A DNA stretch of 64,000 nt from Leptasterias polaris. Its lineage: Eukaryota; Echinodermata; Asteroidea; Forcipulatida; Asteriidae. Location of the stretch: the NCBI GenBank assembly GCA_037783415.1, contig JAZGTN010000192.1, positions 1,984,001 to 2,048,000 of the forward strand, given 5' to 3'. The position numbers were made by a program, and so were the translations under genes. Of this stretch, positions 11,709-23,491 are shown piece after piece (positions within the stretch are counted from its first letter, which is position 1; each line of letters starts with the position of its first letter). A model generated the notes under the pieces. It was not told the DNA's origin and made no database searches. It saw only the letters and a list, made by a program, of their open reading frames with translations.

Positions 11709-11948
11709 GGGCCCAATTTCATGGCTCTGCTTACCGTAAGCAAAGAATCGGCGCTTACGGAAGCAGGGAATTCCGCGCTTACGTCAAGCGTATTTCACGG
11801 GTTAGCAGGGCATTTTTGCTAGGTGTTTACGTAGTCCATGTTACTAGGCATTCTACACTTACACAGCTAGCGCAGAAATTCGGCGCTTGGAGAATGGTGA
11901 TCGCAATCGCAGAATTCAGCGGTAATCAGAACCATGAAATTGGACCCC
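11709..11948. mobile_element. MITE with CCCAATTTCATGGCTCTGC ends
   Basis: Left end GGGCCCAATTTCATGGCTCT then GCTTACCG. Right end is the imperfect inverse (GGTCCAATTTCATGGTTCTG on the other strand). Length about 240 bp with no coding content. A truncated relative of the left end lies at 48161-48199. Confidence 0.8.
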
Positions 11949-12067
11949 GTAGTGACTGGTGAGAGTCTGTGATTTCTCTGCTAACGCTAAACATCACAAA
12001 AATCGTATTCTGTCATCACCAAAATAAGACATTGTTCCGAATTGACGTGTACGTTTTTAAGGTTCAA

Positions 12068-12285
12068 CACTGCAGAAACTGGGGTGTTAAAATTGACACC
12101 AAGGGTGTCGTCGCATACCGACGAGAGAATCAAAATTAACACCATAGCACGTGAAAATAACACCAATGTCATTTTGTTGCCATAAATTAGTGTTAATCTA
12201 CACCATATCGAGTTAAATTTAGTTCTTTTTATAAAAGTGTCTATAATATTATGGTGTCAATTTTAACATCCCAGTTTTTGCAGTG
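12068..12285. mobile_element. MITE with CACTGCAGAAACTGGGG ends (GTGTTAAAAT family, copy 1)
   Basis: The left end CACTGCAGAAACTGGGGTGT and the right end ACATCCCAGTTTTTGCAGTG are inverse repeats that continue for about 33 bp into TTAAAATTGACACC. The interior repeats the words GTGTTA, TAACACC and GTGTCAA on both strands. Family relative at 23037-23359, and the core words recur at 47950-48010. Confidence 0.85.
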
Positions 12286-12863
12286 CGGTATATTGTACTT
12301 CCAACGTGACTTAAATTGGCTAAGTGAATATACTTGAACGAGTTGTGGGTAGGTAACTGGTATTTTGTCTGTAGTTGTAATGAAGTTAGCTGTACTAGAA
12401 ATAACTTTCTTTTTTTACCAAAAAGACTTGCTTGTCGGCCGGCACAGCATAGGGGTTTTGAGAATGTTCTGTCTTCCAAATCGTCCTTGAGGCATAATCT
12501 TACAAACAATTTGTTTAATTGTTGACATTTTTTCTGTAATGTATCGCTTCGGATAAAGTGTAATGGTGCCTTCAAACTGCTGGGATTTTGTCTTCTTAAT
12601 TCAAGCTAAATGAGTCACAGTTGACCTTTGCCATTTTTAAGAAGACTTTAGTGAACTACGTATATAAACAAACTGTCAACATGCTTCATATATTGCCTGC
12701 TTTAAGAGAAGGGCACAAGGTAAAAATGTTGTGATTTTTTATGTGATCAGTTGTATTGTTATACCAGTCCCCAAAATGCGTAGAAGTATTTATTTGTTTG
12801 TTATTTATTAAAATAGAATTTTGTTTGGGCAGGTGGCTCAGCTATGTTTGCTTTACGAATTTT
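12286..12863. other. Gene-free stretch, nothing recognised
   Basis: AT-rich; small open frames on both strands around 12330-12570 lack coding signs or splice context. Confidence 0.5.
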
Positions 12864-13148
12864 AAGGTTCAAACAGTTGAGTTATACTAATTGAAATGTT
12901 GCTAAAAGTGCATTAAAGTTTTTGTTCAACGGTTTTTGTCCAAAAAAGTTATTTAAACATGTTTTCGACTTGACCAAGTACTTATTTCCCCGTTGAAGGC
13001 GTTATGTTTTAGGTTCAAACGGTTGAGTTATCTTAATTGAAATGTTTTGCTAAAAGCGCATTAATGTTTTTGTTCAACGGTTTTTGGCTAAAAAATAATT
13101 TTTTTTTTTTCTCGACTTGGCCATGTACTTAGTTCCCCGTTGAGGGCG
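12864..13148 (+). repeat. Tandem duplication of a unit of about 145 bp
   Basis: Copies begin AGGTTCAAACAGTTGAGTTA (12864) and AGGTTCAAACGGTTGAGTTA (13011) and end CCCCGTTGAAGGCGTT and CCCCGTTGAGGGCGTT. They share TTTTTGTTCAACGGTTTTTG. In the second copy a T12 run has grown. Confidence 0.9.
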
Positions 13149-13739
13149 TTTGTTTAAAAAGTTTTATCACAAAGAATGTTGTGTGAAGATCGATCTGTTT
13201 CTAAATTGCTTACAAAACTAATTTAAATTGTGAAAGTCTGTGTTTATTGCATCCAATTCTTGCTGTTTTGTAAAGAAATTATTTAAATGAAATCAAATTA
13301 TAACATTTGTCTACTTTTTCTTGTGAAACAATTGATAATAAATCTATGCAATTGATTATTCAGAACAACATTTTTTCGATCGAGGTATGTGTGGACTCGT
13401 TTTTTATAATTAAATGTTTTAACTGATTCTTAGATAAGGGAATACTTTTGCTTTGGACATTTTCGTTCGGGCTAAAAAGGGTGTTAACAAAAAGTAATTT
13501 GCGCATTCTGTAAGTCGAGCATAAAAACTGCCTAATACAAACAAGTTGGTCTCTTTAGAGTTCAGTAGTAGCTGAATTTAAGTTGACATTTTTTGAGGAA
13601 GGAATCTCTCAAATTGATGGGTCCATAGAATTATATAGGCTTATTCGATGATCAAGAACACTCGATTAAGAGTAAATGTGACGTTTTTTTTATGGAGGAA
13701 CGTTCTGTTTGCAAAATTTAATCTGAACTCAAATTTTGA
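13149..13739. other. Gene-free stretch, nothing recognised
   Basis: AT-rich DNA without recognised repeats or exons. Confidence 0.5.
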
Positions 13740-13830
13740 CTGGTCCAGATTTCAAATTTGGGGGGGGGGGGGGGGGGGGGTGGGGGGGGGGGGGGTGGAG
13801 TATCCGGGGGACGTTCCCCCTCCCTTACTA
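13740..13830 (+). repeat. G-tract repeat (G21 and G14)
   Basis: G runs at 13760-13780 and 13782-13795 are followed by the hairpin-capable TCCGGGGGACGTTCCCCCT (13803-13821). The same style of G tract recurs many times in the window. Confidence 0.7.
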
Positions 13831-13849
13831 GTCAAGTTGGTTAAATAAA

Positions 13850-13864
13850 GCCACAAGAGGGCGC
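13850..13864 (+). promoter_or_regulatory. CTCF-like word GCCACAAGAGGGCGC
   Basis: Matches the vertebrate-style CTCF core (CCANNAGRKGGC) by eye. It is the best of seven AGAGGGCG words in the window. There is no evidence of binding, and echinoderm CTCF specificity is assumed, not shown. Confidence 0.3.
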
Positions 13865-16180
13865 GATGACGAGTTGTAACCGAGCGCAGTACACTATCCA
13901 CTATCGATCACTGACGTCTTGGGCCAAGACTATATAGAACATTGCCATCAATGCTTTTAAAAAACCGCCCAAAGCAAGGTAAAAGGGTCACTTAGGGTGA
14001 GGGATGCAACCGTTTTAACCTCAATCCTACGTAGTCTATGCAGTAATAAGAATGAATAGAAAGAACAAGACTAATGTGATCCCAGCCTCGTTTTGGTAAC
14101 ACTGAATTGAAAGGGGGAAAATGGCAAAAGGTCAGTATGGATATCTCAGTCATATCTATGGGGCTACAGGCATATTTGATTTGTGGTTGGTCTATCGAGT
14201 CGATCTTCTTCAAGATTTGGGGCAGACTCCAGGTCTTCAAAAAGGAAATTTTTACAACCGAGAGTGTCGCAATTTTGACTTTTAAAGGGACTTTAAACCA
14301 GTACGAATTTCATAACTTCTGTCATTGATCACATCTTGTTTTTGGCCTCATTCACATTCTGCTTGCAAAACTTTGGACCAATAAACATTGACTCGATTTT
14401 AGTATTGTCAACAGTTGGGGGCGCCCTCACCACTTACACTTCACTGGTGCACCATTGCTTTCACCAAAATAATCTGTCTTAAAAACCACTCGCTTACCAG
14501 GGAACTGATTTTGTTGGGTGTGGTGTGTTCGGAAATTTTCGAAAGTTGACTGGAATTTCTAGATGGAAAATGTCATTATTTTCATTGGTAAGTCAAGTAA
14601 ATTGGTCAAAAATATATCTTCAGCTATTCAACTGGGAAGTAGGGAAGCTTAAGGCTAGGACGAAGCCTCGAGCATGCTGTTTAAAAAAACAGTAAATTGT
14701 GTTTGTTTTTTGGTGTTATGGCTGCTGTGAAAAGACGGTCGTTGCATGTGTGTTTGCGCCAAAAGTTTAAAGCACAACTTGCCGTGTCTCCCATCCTGTT
14801 GCCAGTAGCACACAAAATTATATTTTCCCTGCTTTATAAGTTAGGTGTTATTTAGTCTTTTGTATTGTTAAAATGTTTTCTTTCTTTGTTTTATTTTTAT
14901 TTAATAATTTTTTGTGGGTGGGTGGGCATGTAGACAGTAGTGGGGGCTGGGCCCAGTGGCAAGTTTTTTCAGCAAGAATATTTGCTTTGCAAGTGAATTA
15001 TTGGCTGTTAATACTAATTACTATGTTGGGCTAGTGAAGGAATCCACCATCATACTACACTAGTACTACCATCTTCCATAGTACTACTACGTACATTGTA
15101 TAGAAGAGACACCCACAACAAACTGTTCACTTTGTGTTTTTTTAAGAACTAGGGCTCACACACTATATCTGTACCTAGTTCTTACCCCCTTGTTTATTAC
15201 CCAGAGTACTTTATTATTATGAGTATGAAAGATGACTCACAGTTTAGGTACAAACTCTATACACTCTCCATTCAATACTGGCCATTTATGGGTTGAGCAT
15301 GCCTTTCACCTCTGTGGACCCGTTCCGAGTCCCACCTCGGACCAGAGCCTTGCTTGTGGATTAGGTTTTCAGTCCCTACCTGATTGTGTAGGTTTTCTTT
15401 ATTTGGGGGGTTTTCCTCCCACATCTAAAATTGAACTATTCTTCTTGTTTCCTCTTCACCGTACTGTTATTGGCATTTGTGCTGTTGGATGTGAAATGAA
15501 ATAAATAAACTTCAGGCTTATGAGATGATCGTAACCCGATCTCCCCTCTCGTCAGGGTTCTGTCAGGGAGGAGGATAATGATCATCGTAACTCTAGGCCT
15601 TAATTGAACCCATGGTACCCACAGTAGACCCTTTGCATGGTACAGTTTTCTTGTTGCTTCGCCCAATCCCATTCAAATCAGTGCAATCATACTGAGGGTG
15701 TACAGGCAAAGTCTGTCCCCTCATAGTCTTATGAGAATCAATATTTATAGCTACACTTGCACACAGGGTACAAGGTGGAGATAGTGGATGATAGGTTCGT
15801 TGTTGTAGTGGCCCCTTATTCATTGCTCCCACTGTGTACTATTCTGTCCACAAGGACTGAGCATCACACGTCTGTAATCTTAACCTGTTATCATGCCACT
15901 GCAGTGGGTTGTCTCAGTTCATCTGCTGCAGCACTCTGTTTTTAAATCTTAGTGTAATGATTTATTCTAATCCAAACTAGAACATTGGCTTCTCCTGAGG
16001 CCGAGAAGGTGCACTGTTGACCTTAAGTCGTAAATGTTTGTTTTAGCCCCACTGTTCAGTTTCTCAAATGTAAAGGGCGTGCTCATCTTAAAGTTTTCGT
16101 TAAATTATTTACATCATCATGGCAATTTGCTATTACACCTCAAATAAATTTGTACATTTTCCTCATAGAATTGCCCTCCA
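13865..16180. other. Gene-free stretch with low-complexity patches
   Basis: Contains CTA/CTAC-rich low complexity near 15045-15100 and a possible micro-exon at 14562-14586 (TTTCTAG acceptor, ATGGAAAATGTC start, TTG|GTAAGT donor) that is too short to trust. The 14.0-14.3 kb part has the diverged look of an old repeat. No gene is supported. Confidence 0.4.
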
Positions 16181-16189
16181 TCAAGGGTA

Positions 16190-16975
16190 AACTGAAGCAT
16201 CCTTTCTGGAATGGAGTACAATAACTGTATCTCTCACACCTTGCAACCCTCCTCCCATTCTGTCTTGCATTCCTCCACTACTACTAGTACTACTGTCGTC
16301 CAAAGTGGCTGCTTGAGATATGAGTGCAATGACAAACAGACGCCACACATCACGGTTGTTCTCTAGTTGAGAACAAGCAGGAATCTCAACCGATGCATCA
16401 ACCTCCATCGTCTTCACCATGATCTTGACTGGTCTCCATCCGATTGATGTCTGTAGCAGTGCCCAGCAAGGCTAAGATGTTTAGACTTGACCTTCTCCGA
16501 GACCTTTGGCAGGTTGCCGTAGAGCTTTTTCATCATAAAGGCTTCCCAGCTAACGCCCTGTGCTGTCCTGGGCATCCGGGTGTAGTACCCATCGATTGAG
16601 TTGCTCTGGGATGCTGTGAGGTTCCTCATCTCGCACTGACTGTATAGAAACAATTTCTGTAAGTATCTCAACTTGAGCTTCTTTGACAGATTTGCCTTCC
16701 ATTTTTTCTTCAAGTCATGAAAAGCTTTCCATGCCAGTGCCTTCTGTGCCTTGAGGTCTTTCTCAGTATGTCCTGGTGTCGAGGTACTTGAAGTCATGAG
16801 CGAGTTTGAAAGACACACCATCATTGGTCCTCAGAGTACCATAGTCGCCGATGTTAAACACCATGTAATACTCAGTTTTCTTGGCATTGAGGTGAAGCCC
16901 CGCTCTTCCCATCCCAGTTCGCCAGCATGAGAACACTTTTATAAGCCATCACTGTCTCATTCAAAGATTTAGTCT
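16190..16975 (-). pseudogene. Non-LTR retrotransposon (LINE) fragment, C-terminal part of the reverse transcriptase polyprotein
   Basis: Read on the minus strand, the pieces run in LINE order. First comes GLHLNAKKTEYYMVFNIGD (about 16915-16840, just after the catalytic palm), then a break, then KALAWKAFHDLKKKWKANLS and LKLRYLQKLFLYSQCEMRNL followed by DGYYTRMPRTAQGVSWE (thumb region, 16414-16790). After another frame change comes NNRDVWRLFVIALISQAA (16290-16360), like the ORF end of RTE/CR1-type elements. Several frameshifts and stops show that it is dead. No 5' part (endonuclease, catalytic YADD) is present nearby, as expected for 5'-truncated copies. The clade is not certain. Confidence 0.75.
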
Positions 16976-17360
16976 GCATGCACCTGCTCTTGAGAATAAA
17001 GGGTCTTTGGTTACCCTCCTGCCTGGGCCTGTATGGATTGTTTTCTGCACAACTGAGAAAGTACCAAGAGAGGGTTGAGATTGGCTTTAATGGTCATGCC
17101 CGACCTTTCACCTCTGTGAATTTGTTTGATTATTCTCATGGACCAAATATTTCAGGCCTGATACTTAAGGGAGGGGTGGGGGCAGGCAATTACCTTCATG
17201 CCCAGGTCATTACCTTAGTGCACTTTGAAAATGTTCCAGTGGAAATTGAAATTTTCTTCATAGAGATGGTCTTTATTAAGCAAAACTGCCTTGCCCTAAC
17301 AATTGTAGATACAATCTGAGGTCTGAGCTTTGCAATGGAAATTGAGTTTTCTGCATCTAC

Positions 17361-17504
17361 CTGAATACATGGGTTTCCCCATCCAAATTTGTCCTTCCAA
17401 TTCTTCACTTGGAACACTTCTTCACTGTCTAAAAGTGTCTTCTCTACATTATCTTCAAGCTTGTAGCCTACAGTAACAGTCACTTTAGAGGGTTGGTTTG
17501 AATG
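17361..17504 (-). CDS. Candidate internal exon, protein not identified
   Basis: On the minus strand a pyrimidine-rich acceptor (TTATATTTTTCCAG) precedes 144 nt with no stop in one frame, and CAG|GTAGAT forms a donor. It encodes 48 residues, including VTVTVGYKLEDNVEKTLLDS and VKNWKDKFGWGNPCIQ. The length is a multiple of three. The W-K-D-x-F-G-W pattern recalls the end of MATH/TRAF domains, but this is too little to identify it. No partner exon was found with confidence; 17590-17680 on the same strand also reads as plausible protein (EALKFVPEKGILLRTLPHNV) but lacks clear splice sites. It may be part of a gene extending over this strand, or chance. Confidence 0.35.
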
Positions 17505-17695
17505 CTGGAAAAATATAACTTAATAGAATTAAGTAAATGTATACAGTATAGTGTGAATGTTAATTAAAACAAACATTTAAGACTTCCAACCTAAAAAGAA
17601 AACATTGTGAGGCAATGTCCTTAAGAGAATGCCCTTCTCAGGAACAAACTTCAGAGCTTCCAAAAAAATCATTAAGTTCAGTTAACTTTATCAAG

Positions 17696-17885
17696 TTTTT
17701 AACCACAATGGAAACTGACTGGGTAAATTTTAAATAATTTAGGGAGACTGCCAACATAGGGCTAGATAGCTCAGTTGGTCGAGCGCCGGCACGTTAAACC
17801 GGAGGTCGATGGTTCCAATCCCGCCCTTCTGAATGTTTTCTTTGTTCAATCCAAAATTATTCAGTTAACTTTAATCAGACCGTTC
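17696..17885 (+). mobile_element. tRNA-derived SINE, copy 1
   Basis: GGGAGACTGCCAACATAGGG leads into a tRNA-like head with A box TAGCTCAGTTGG (17767-17778) and B box GGTTCCAATCCC (17811-17822). The anticodon-position triplet would be GTT (Asn), but the loop lacks the invariant U33 and the acceptor stem does not close, so it is not a functional tRNA. The tail TTTTCTTTGTTCAATCCAAA follows. The same leader and head recur at 58411-58520. The leftmost 45 bp resemble the tail in inverse orientation (compare 31239-31345). Confidence 0.8.
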
Positions 17886-18228
17886 TTTGTTTATTTTGCA
17901 CAGTGGCGTGTTTGTCAACTCTCAGCAACTGTGAACTAGACAGAAACAGAGGAGCTCAATACTTTTTAAGAAGGTAAATCATTTTACTTATCCACACTGA
18001 TGCCTTTGCATTTTGTATTGATTTATCTCTGTTTGAACCATTAGTGTGCTTGTTGTTATGTGGAGTATGCTGACACTATTTATTATAGGCATAGCCAACT
18101 GTGTAAAATGCTTGCACTTCATTTGAAGTGAATAGCGCCCTCTTTTGGTACATAAACCTGTTAGAATTATTGTGAAGGAGTGTGCTGTTGCAAACTGCTT
18201 GCCAACCAATCTAAAGGACTTGACTGGA

Positions 18229-18369
18229 TTTATTTCCTCCATTCATAGTTGCAAATAAAAATGTAAGGAAATTTAAAAGAAATATAACCATCGGAAAATT
18301 GAATTTATTTCCACCATCTATAGTTGCAAATGAAAATGTAAGGAAATTTAAAAGAATTTAAATGTCGGA
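18229..18369 (+). repeat. Tandem duplication of a 73-bp unit
   Basis: Both units hold TAGTTGCAAATAAAAATGTA (or its GAAAATG variant) followed by AGGAAATTTAAAAGAA and end in TCGGAAA. The second unit has few differences, so it is a fairly young duplication. Confidence 0.85.
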
Positions 18370-20030
18370 AATACAAGTACAAGCGTGGGTATTCGCATGG
18401 GTATTTTACGTGAAAAATGTGGGTCAGAATTCCCTTTATCTTTTTTTTTTTTTGCTAAAAGAGACTTATTTTTTAAAACTTAAAGTAAATTAAACATAAA
18501 TGCAGGTCAATTATAAAGTTTGTTAAATAAATATTATGAATCCAAGTCTTGATGAGTGGCCAACCAGTGCCCCTTGCCTCGCCCCATCCCGGAAATTTAT
18601 CTCGGCTCTCAACCCTAAATGGATCCACCTCTATGTGCAATCCGGTTTTCTTGAATCTCTATTCGAGAGACCTGTCGATCAGGTCACATGATCTCTGAAA
18701 GATGTTCAGACCAGTGACATTACTCTATAGAGTCGGTACCATGTTATGCAAAACAGGATGACGGAACAAAACATTAAACTCTGAGAAAAAAAAGGGAAAA
18801 AATTGATTATGGCATATTTAATAAGTTTTCAACTCGGTAAAGAATTTTGCGAAATCATAGCGACAATAATGGCTTGTATTCAACAAATTGATTGACATGT
18901 CAATTTACTATTATTTATCGGTGATGTTTGGACAACTGGGGGCTTTTCAACAAGAGACCCATTAAGTGAAGGCACAGATGCACTTGGGCGTTTTCTTTGT
19001 AACCCGAACAAAAAAGAAACTGCCATTACAATTTTTATGCTGGCTGATGACAAAAATGTGGTCCACTTAACTTGTCGCTTGTAGGAGTTACTTTTCTTTT
19101 GTCGATGGCTGGATGAAATTTAAGCTTGGTCTGAGGCAATAAGTGGCAAGTGTATGTCTTTGATGGGAGTGATTGGTGGGGGGGCAGGTATAATGCCAAA
19201 TATACCTCTAATAAATTTCCCTTCTCATTTGATTTTTCTCTCTGAAGAAGAAATAAATCGAATTGACAGGCCCATATGGGGCTGGGGGGGGGGGTTGTTA
19301 TGTCTCCCGGGGGGGGGGGGGGGTGGTCTCTAAGCCCATAACCTCTGCGTTACTGAGATATAGGTAAAGGCATAATATACAAGTAATATACATTTGATAT
19401 TCAAGTAAATGTGTAGTAAGGGGATCTCCATTTTTAATGCGCAGAAGCGACATTTACTTGCAGGTGCCTGCACAATCGTGTAGTTTCTAAAAAGTTGAGC
19501 TGGTTAAGATTGCTTAATATATGTTTTGGAGAAAGCACAAGTGTTTTTACCTATACCTTTTTAAAATATGTATGGTGTTATTATTTATTTGCCATTTCCC
19601 CAATAAGTGTAGAAAATTGTTGTCTTTATCGAGCTCGAAAGCTCTTGCCTTTTCCCTGATGCTACTCTCTATAGGCTAAGGCAACTATCCGCCCTCTTTA
19701 GGTGTACCTTTGTCTCATTTGGGCCGGTGTCAGAGGGGATTCTATCCTACTGTGTGTGTGTGTGTGTCCCCCAAACGGTAAATTAACATGGGCTAAAGGA
19801 AGTTGATTCAAAGAGGGCGCTATCGGACGAAATTTCGACACAATTCACCTTTTAGGGGGGTGGGGGGTGGCGGGTGGGGGTGGGCTTGAGTCTCCGTCTA
19901 CACCGGGGCTTCTGCCTGTCATGTCTCTTCATTAGAATGACGGAATGCATAAGCGTATTGCCAATATGGTTGCGGAAGAGTTAGGCCCATCTTTTTCTCA
20001 TCATAGGTCTGTTGCCGACCTCTGTCTGTC
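18370..20030. other. Gene-free stretch with G tracts and a TG microsatellite
   Basis: T13 at 18441-18453; G11 at 19284-19294 and G15 at 19309-19323; TG repeat at 19751-19767; G-rich patch 19855-19883. Two AGAGGGCG words (19690-19697 minus, 19812-19819 plus). No coding region seen. Confidence 0.5.
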
Positions 20031-21585
20031 TAGACATTTCAATGGTTGGTGTTGCACCAGTGTTTACCTATAACCGATTCCTCCCAGGGTGTTTCAGCGT
20101 GAAGCCAGGCTTGCTGCCTGCTCCCACCCAGCAGACACTCTAGCTATGCCGAGATGTAGAGCCATTCCAATTGCTTTTTTCCCATCGTATACAGCATCGC
20201 ATTGAGACTCTATGCCTTGTGCATTCCCACATCCATCCCATAATCTAGCCTGTTTGAGGAATCAATTCATGCCTTCGGCTTCCATTGGTTCTTTCATCTA
20301 CATGTTCTTCTCTGTATCCCCTAACACCAATAGTGGTTTTAGCCTTGTTAGTGCGAACTTGCATACACAAAAGTCACGAACTCGGGTACTCATTGACGCA
20401 ACTGTCCCCAATATTGTCCCCATTATTGTGACATTTGAAAGTGAGGTTCCCCCCACGTGTTTAAATCGTCTGTTGCAATGATGGCATAACTTTTAATTGT
20501 ATCTGTAGTGAACAGATGAAGCAGCTGGCATTACAAATCAAATATTTGACAGTGACTGTGAGAAAGTACACAACCTCTCGAGGGCTGAGATGAGATGGGG
20601 AATTCGTCACGTATAGAAAATAAATAACATGATCAGTTTTATAAGCCTCCCTCACTGTATAATGTAATCTCTGATTGAATTCCTGTGAGTTGTCTTGTTT
20701 GATCACGGCATGTAAATCAATTATCTCGGCTCGGTTGCAAAATAACTGAATTTTTGTTGAAAGTACAGGATTCGTAATCGTCGGGAACCTTGACTAGTTT
20801 CAATTTAAGAACCAAATATATTAAAGTTCTCGCCTATATCAATCATCCAGAGAAATATTTCCGTCTGAAAGACGATCCGTTGAGCACGAAATCCAAAGCT
20901 GAAATGAATGTGTTTGGTAACTGCTTATTCTATTGGCTTTTGTGGGCTATCCTGGAAAATTTTGTTTTGCATTTGTCTTTCTTGTTTGCTGCTTTCTTTT
21001 AATTTTTCTCCATTGTTATCGTCTTGTAATATTGTATGTTTTTTTGCCATGTTCTCGCTGTGATTTATCCGAATAAATTCAAATCAAATCAAAGAAAAAC
21101 TTTAAGCTGGAAAGAAGTCCAAAGATGTAATGAATTTGTTGAATAACTGCTTGAATAGAACAACTATATCCGAAATAGTGCTCCTTTGTGGTCGATGGTA
21201 CCTATAGAAACACCTGTACATAAATTACTACCTGCCTAAAATATGCATTTTAATAACAACAAGACACAGCAGTCAACTCAGTTCGATGGGTAAATTGTAT
21301 TGATATTATTTGCAAACTTACATACATAAAGTCTTATTTTGGAAATCTCTATCTCCAACTTTGTGATTAAAAGGAAAGGTTGATATTTCCAATGCCAATT
21401 GCCAATCATTATGAATTTTCTTTGTGTAACGTCGGTGCGTGCGTGTGTAATGATGACGTTTGTTCATGGTTGGTTTGATGAAGCCAGTAACAGCTGGCAA
21501 AGTACAAACTACAAAAAAGGAGGAACGATTATTCCGCAGATCTTTATTAGAAACAACTATCATACTTTTTCGCAATTCAAATCAA
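20031..21585. other. Gene-free stretch, possible decayed retroelement
   Basis: 20100-20470 is richer in GC and holds an 89-codon open frame without recognisable motifs. The stretch ending near 21090 has AATAAA-like words followed by AAATC repeats (AAATTCAAATCAAATCAAA), which could be the tail of a LINE or processed copy. No family could be named. Confidence 0.35.
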
Positions 21586-21830
21586 TTTGGCCCAAACCGA
21601 GGCTGGAAGGGTTCAACCAGGGCTGCCAAGTGTCCCTGATTCTGCAGAACGTTCTCTGAAAATGGACCAATCTTTCCATGTTCTGATGAACCAATCTGAA
21701 AATCTCCCTGATTGTGGAAACTGTTTCTCCATTATGTTGGATGTAACTCTAGATATCTCCATGATTGTGGTACACAATCTCCCTGATTGCAAGATGCAAA
21801 TGTTGGCAGCTTTGGTTCAACAGCACACCA
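21586..21830 (+). repeat. Degenerate repeat built on CTCCCTGATTG
   Basis: The words GTCCCTGATTCTGCAG, ATCTCCCTGATTGTGG, ATCTCCATGATTGTGG and ATCTCCCTGATTGCAAG recur at irregular 35-80-bp spacing between 21630 and 21795. The open frames across it follow the repeat and are not evidence of a gene. Confidence 0.6.
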
Positions 21831-22764
21831 GGAGACAAATATGGTGGCATCACAGCGTGATGGAGATTTTGCTTAAAACGTTGCTCAAAACTTGTTGTTA
21901 TCTTTTCAACTTACAGTTCAAAAAATTAATCACTTTAACCAGTAAAAATTCGAAGTGAAACCCATTTGACACACAAGTGCCTATAATTGGGAATATACGA
22001 TAGTGTCTGTGACCAAAACGACGTAAATTGAAAATCAGTTGCCCAATAACTTATTCTTAATATCGTACATTTAACATGGTGGCCTCAAAATTTAAAATAT
22101 ACTTTGTCAAGATTTTGCAAAATCAGAGTGTCCAAAATGATCAGTTACATTATGCGGTACATTAAAATTGGCAGTTACGGACTCAAATCAAGAGATCAAA
22201 GACACGAGGACACCCGTGGCCTCAACCAATAGAAACGTTTCTTGTTGGTTCTGTGGTGGGGGCAAAGGATAACATGATAGGCCTAAATTAATTTTAAAAT
22301 GTGGCCAAGACAATTGATTTATAATAACAAATATTTAACTTGACTCATTAAGTACAATACTTTTATCTGACAACACTTATTAGAGCGTACAACGCGACAC
22401 AAAGAGTATGGAAGCATTTTATTTTAATGTCTTTTTGAAAACCTTTTTAATTAAACAATTGAGAATATAGACACTTTCGAAATGAACCAAATTCAGCAAG
22501 CTATGAATATTCATGCCGACATGAATAGTCACGTGAAGATCGTTTATGGTATTGCCATAACGAAGATTGGCAACAACAGTAACAATAGTATAACAACAAT
22601 GTGTATTTATTATGCAGTTTCTTTCAAGCCAAAAAGCCTTCTCAAATATATTTATATTATTTGTTTACACCTGTTCATAAGCCCAAAGCTTTCATTGAAC
22701 ATCTTGACTCCTTAGGAGTATGCAGCACCGACATCTAAATGGGCGCACAGGTTGATTGTATTTC
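21831..22764. other. Gene-free stretch, nothing recognised
   Basis: AT-rich DNA without recognised exons or repeat families. Confidence 0.5.
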
Positions 22765-22906
22765 AAACCAACAATCCCTACCATGGCAGGTGCCCATATA
22801 CTCCTGGATGTAGAGAAGCAATTATAGTTAAGTGTCTTGCCCAAGGACACGAATGTCACGACCGGGATTCGAACTTAGCCGACTCAGCCACCATAACGAA
22901 TTCAAT
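22765..22906 (-). mobile_element. tRNA-derived SINE (second family), antisense
   Basis: On the minus strand an A-box-like GGCTGAGTCGGC (22879-22890) and a B-box AGTTCGAATCCCGG (22862-22875) are followed by TGTCCTTGGGCAAGACACTT and AATTGCTTCTCTACATCCAG, then ATGGGCACCTGCC. I know the TCCTTGGGCAAGACACTT tail as a SINE body common in aquatic invertebrates (recollection, not searched). Confidence 0.8.
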
Positions 22907-23036
22907 GTGCCGTCACTACTCGATCTGGGGAAACCATTCACGTGGTGAAATTGTCAATTTTGTGAAAATTCAAATTTTACAAACTTTGCCAGAAAGTCAC
23001 TACTCCTCAACCCTATCACGAATATAAAGCAGTTTG

Positions 23037-23359
23037 TGAAAGAGTTCAGTGTTAACAAAAGTCTTGGGTGTAAAATTGACACTATGGGTGTTTTCACATA
23101 TTATTAATACCGAAAAAGAATCAAATTGTACACCATAGGTTGTTAAAATAACACTAATTTCTGCAAAAACAATTACATTTGTGTCAATTAAAACGCTCAA
23201 GGTTGTTAAAATAACACTCATCTCTGCAAAAACATTTGTGTCAATTTTAACGCCATATAGGGTGTTAAAATACCACTCAGTTCTGCAAAAACAATTACAT
23301 TGGTTTCAATTTTTGCTCCCCAGTTTTTGCAGTGTAAAGAGTTCAGTGTTAACGAAAGT
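23037..23359. mobile_element. GTGTTAAAAT element with an internal tandem array (copy 2)
   Basis: Relative of 12068-12285. The right end is CCCCAGTTTTTGCAGTG; the left end is eroded. Inside, three units of about 60 bp (23141-23325) each begin GGTTGTTAAAATAACACT-like and contain TCTGCAAAAACA. The element is bracketed by a direct repeat of about 22 bp, AGAGTTCAGTGTTAAC at 23041-23056 and 23338-23353, longer than a normal target duplication. Confidence 0.75.
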
Positions 23360-23491
23360 TTGGTGTTTCTAAAACAAAACTTCACCCAGTGAGAGTTTCC
23401 CCCAGATGCAGACATTCAGATCGTTAATAATCATCAAAGATTTATTCACCGTCTCTCTCTCACATCATCAATAATCGTTGCTCTATTATAG

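Noticed and set aside
14433..14570. Minus-strand exon ending at CCCTG|GTAAGC near 14494
   Set aside because: All three frames are open over the short span, so there is no evidence of coding in any of them.
16181..16824. An intact host gene
   Set aside because: The residues match the C-terminal reverse transcriptase region of LINEs, in broken frames.
17758..17830. A functional tRNA-Asn gene
   Set aside because: A and B boxes are present, but the acceptor stem does not pair, U33 is missing and the same leader occurs at 58411, so it is a SINE head.
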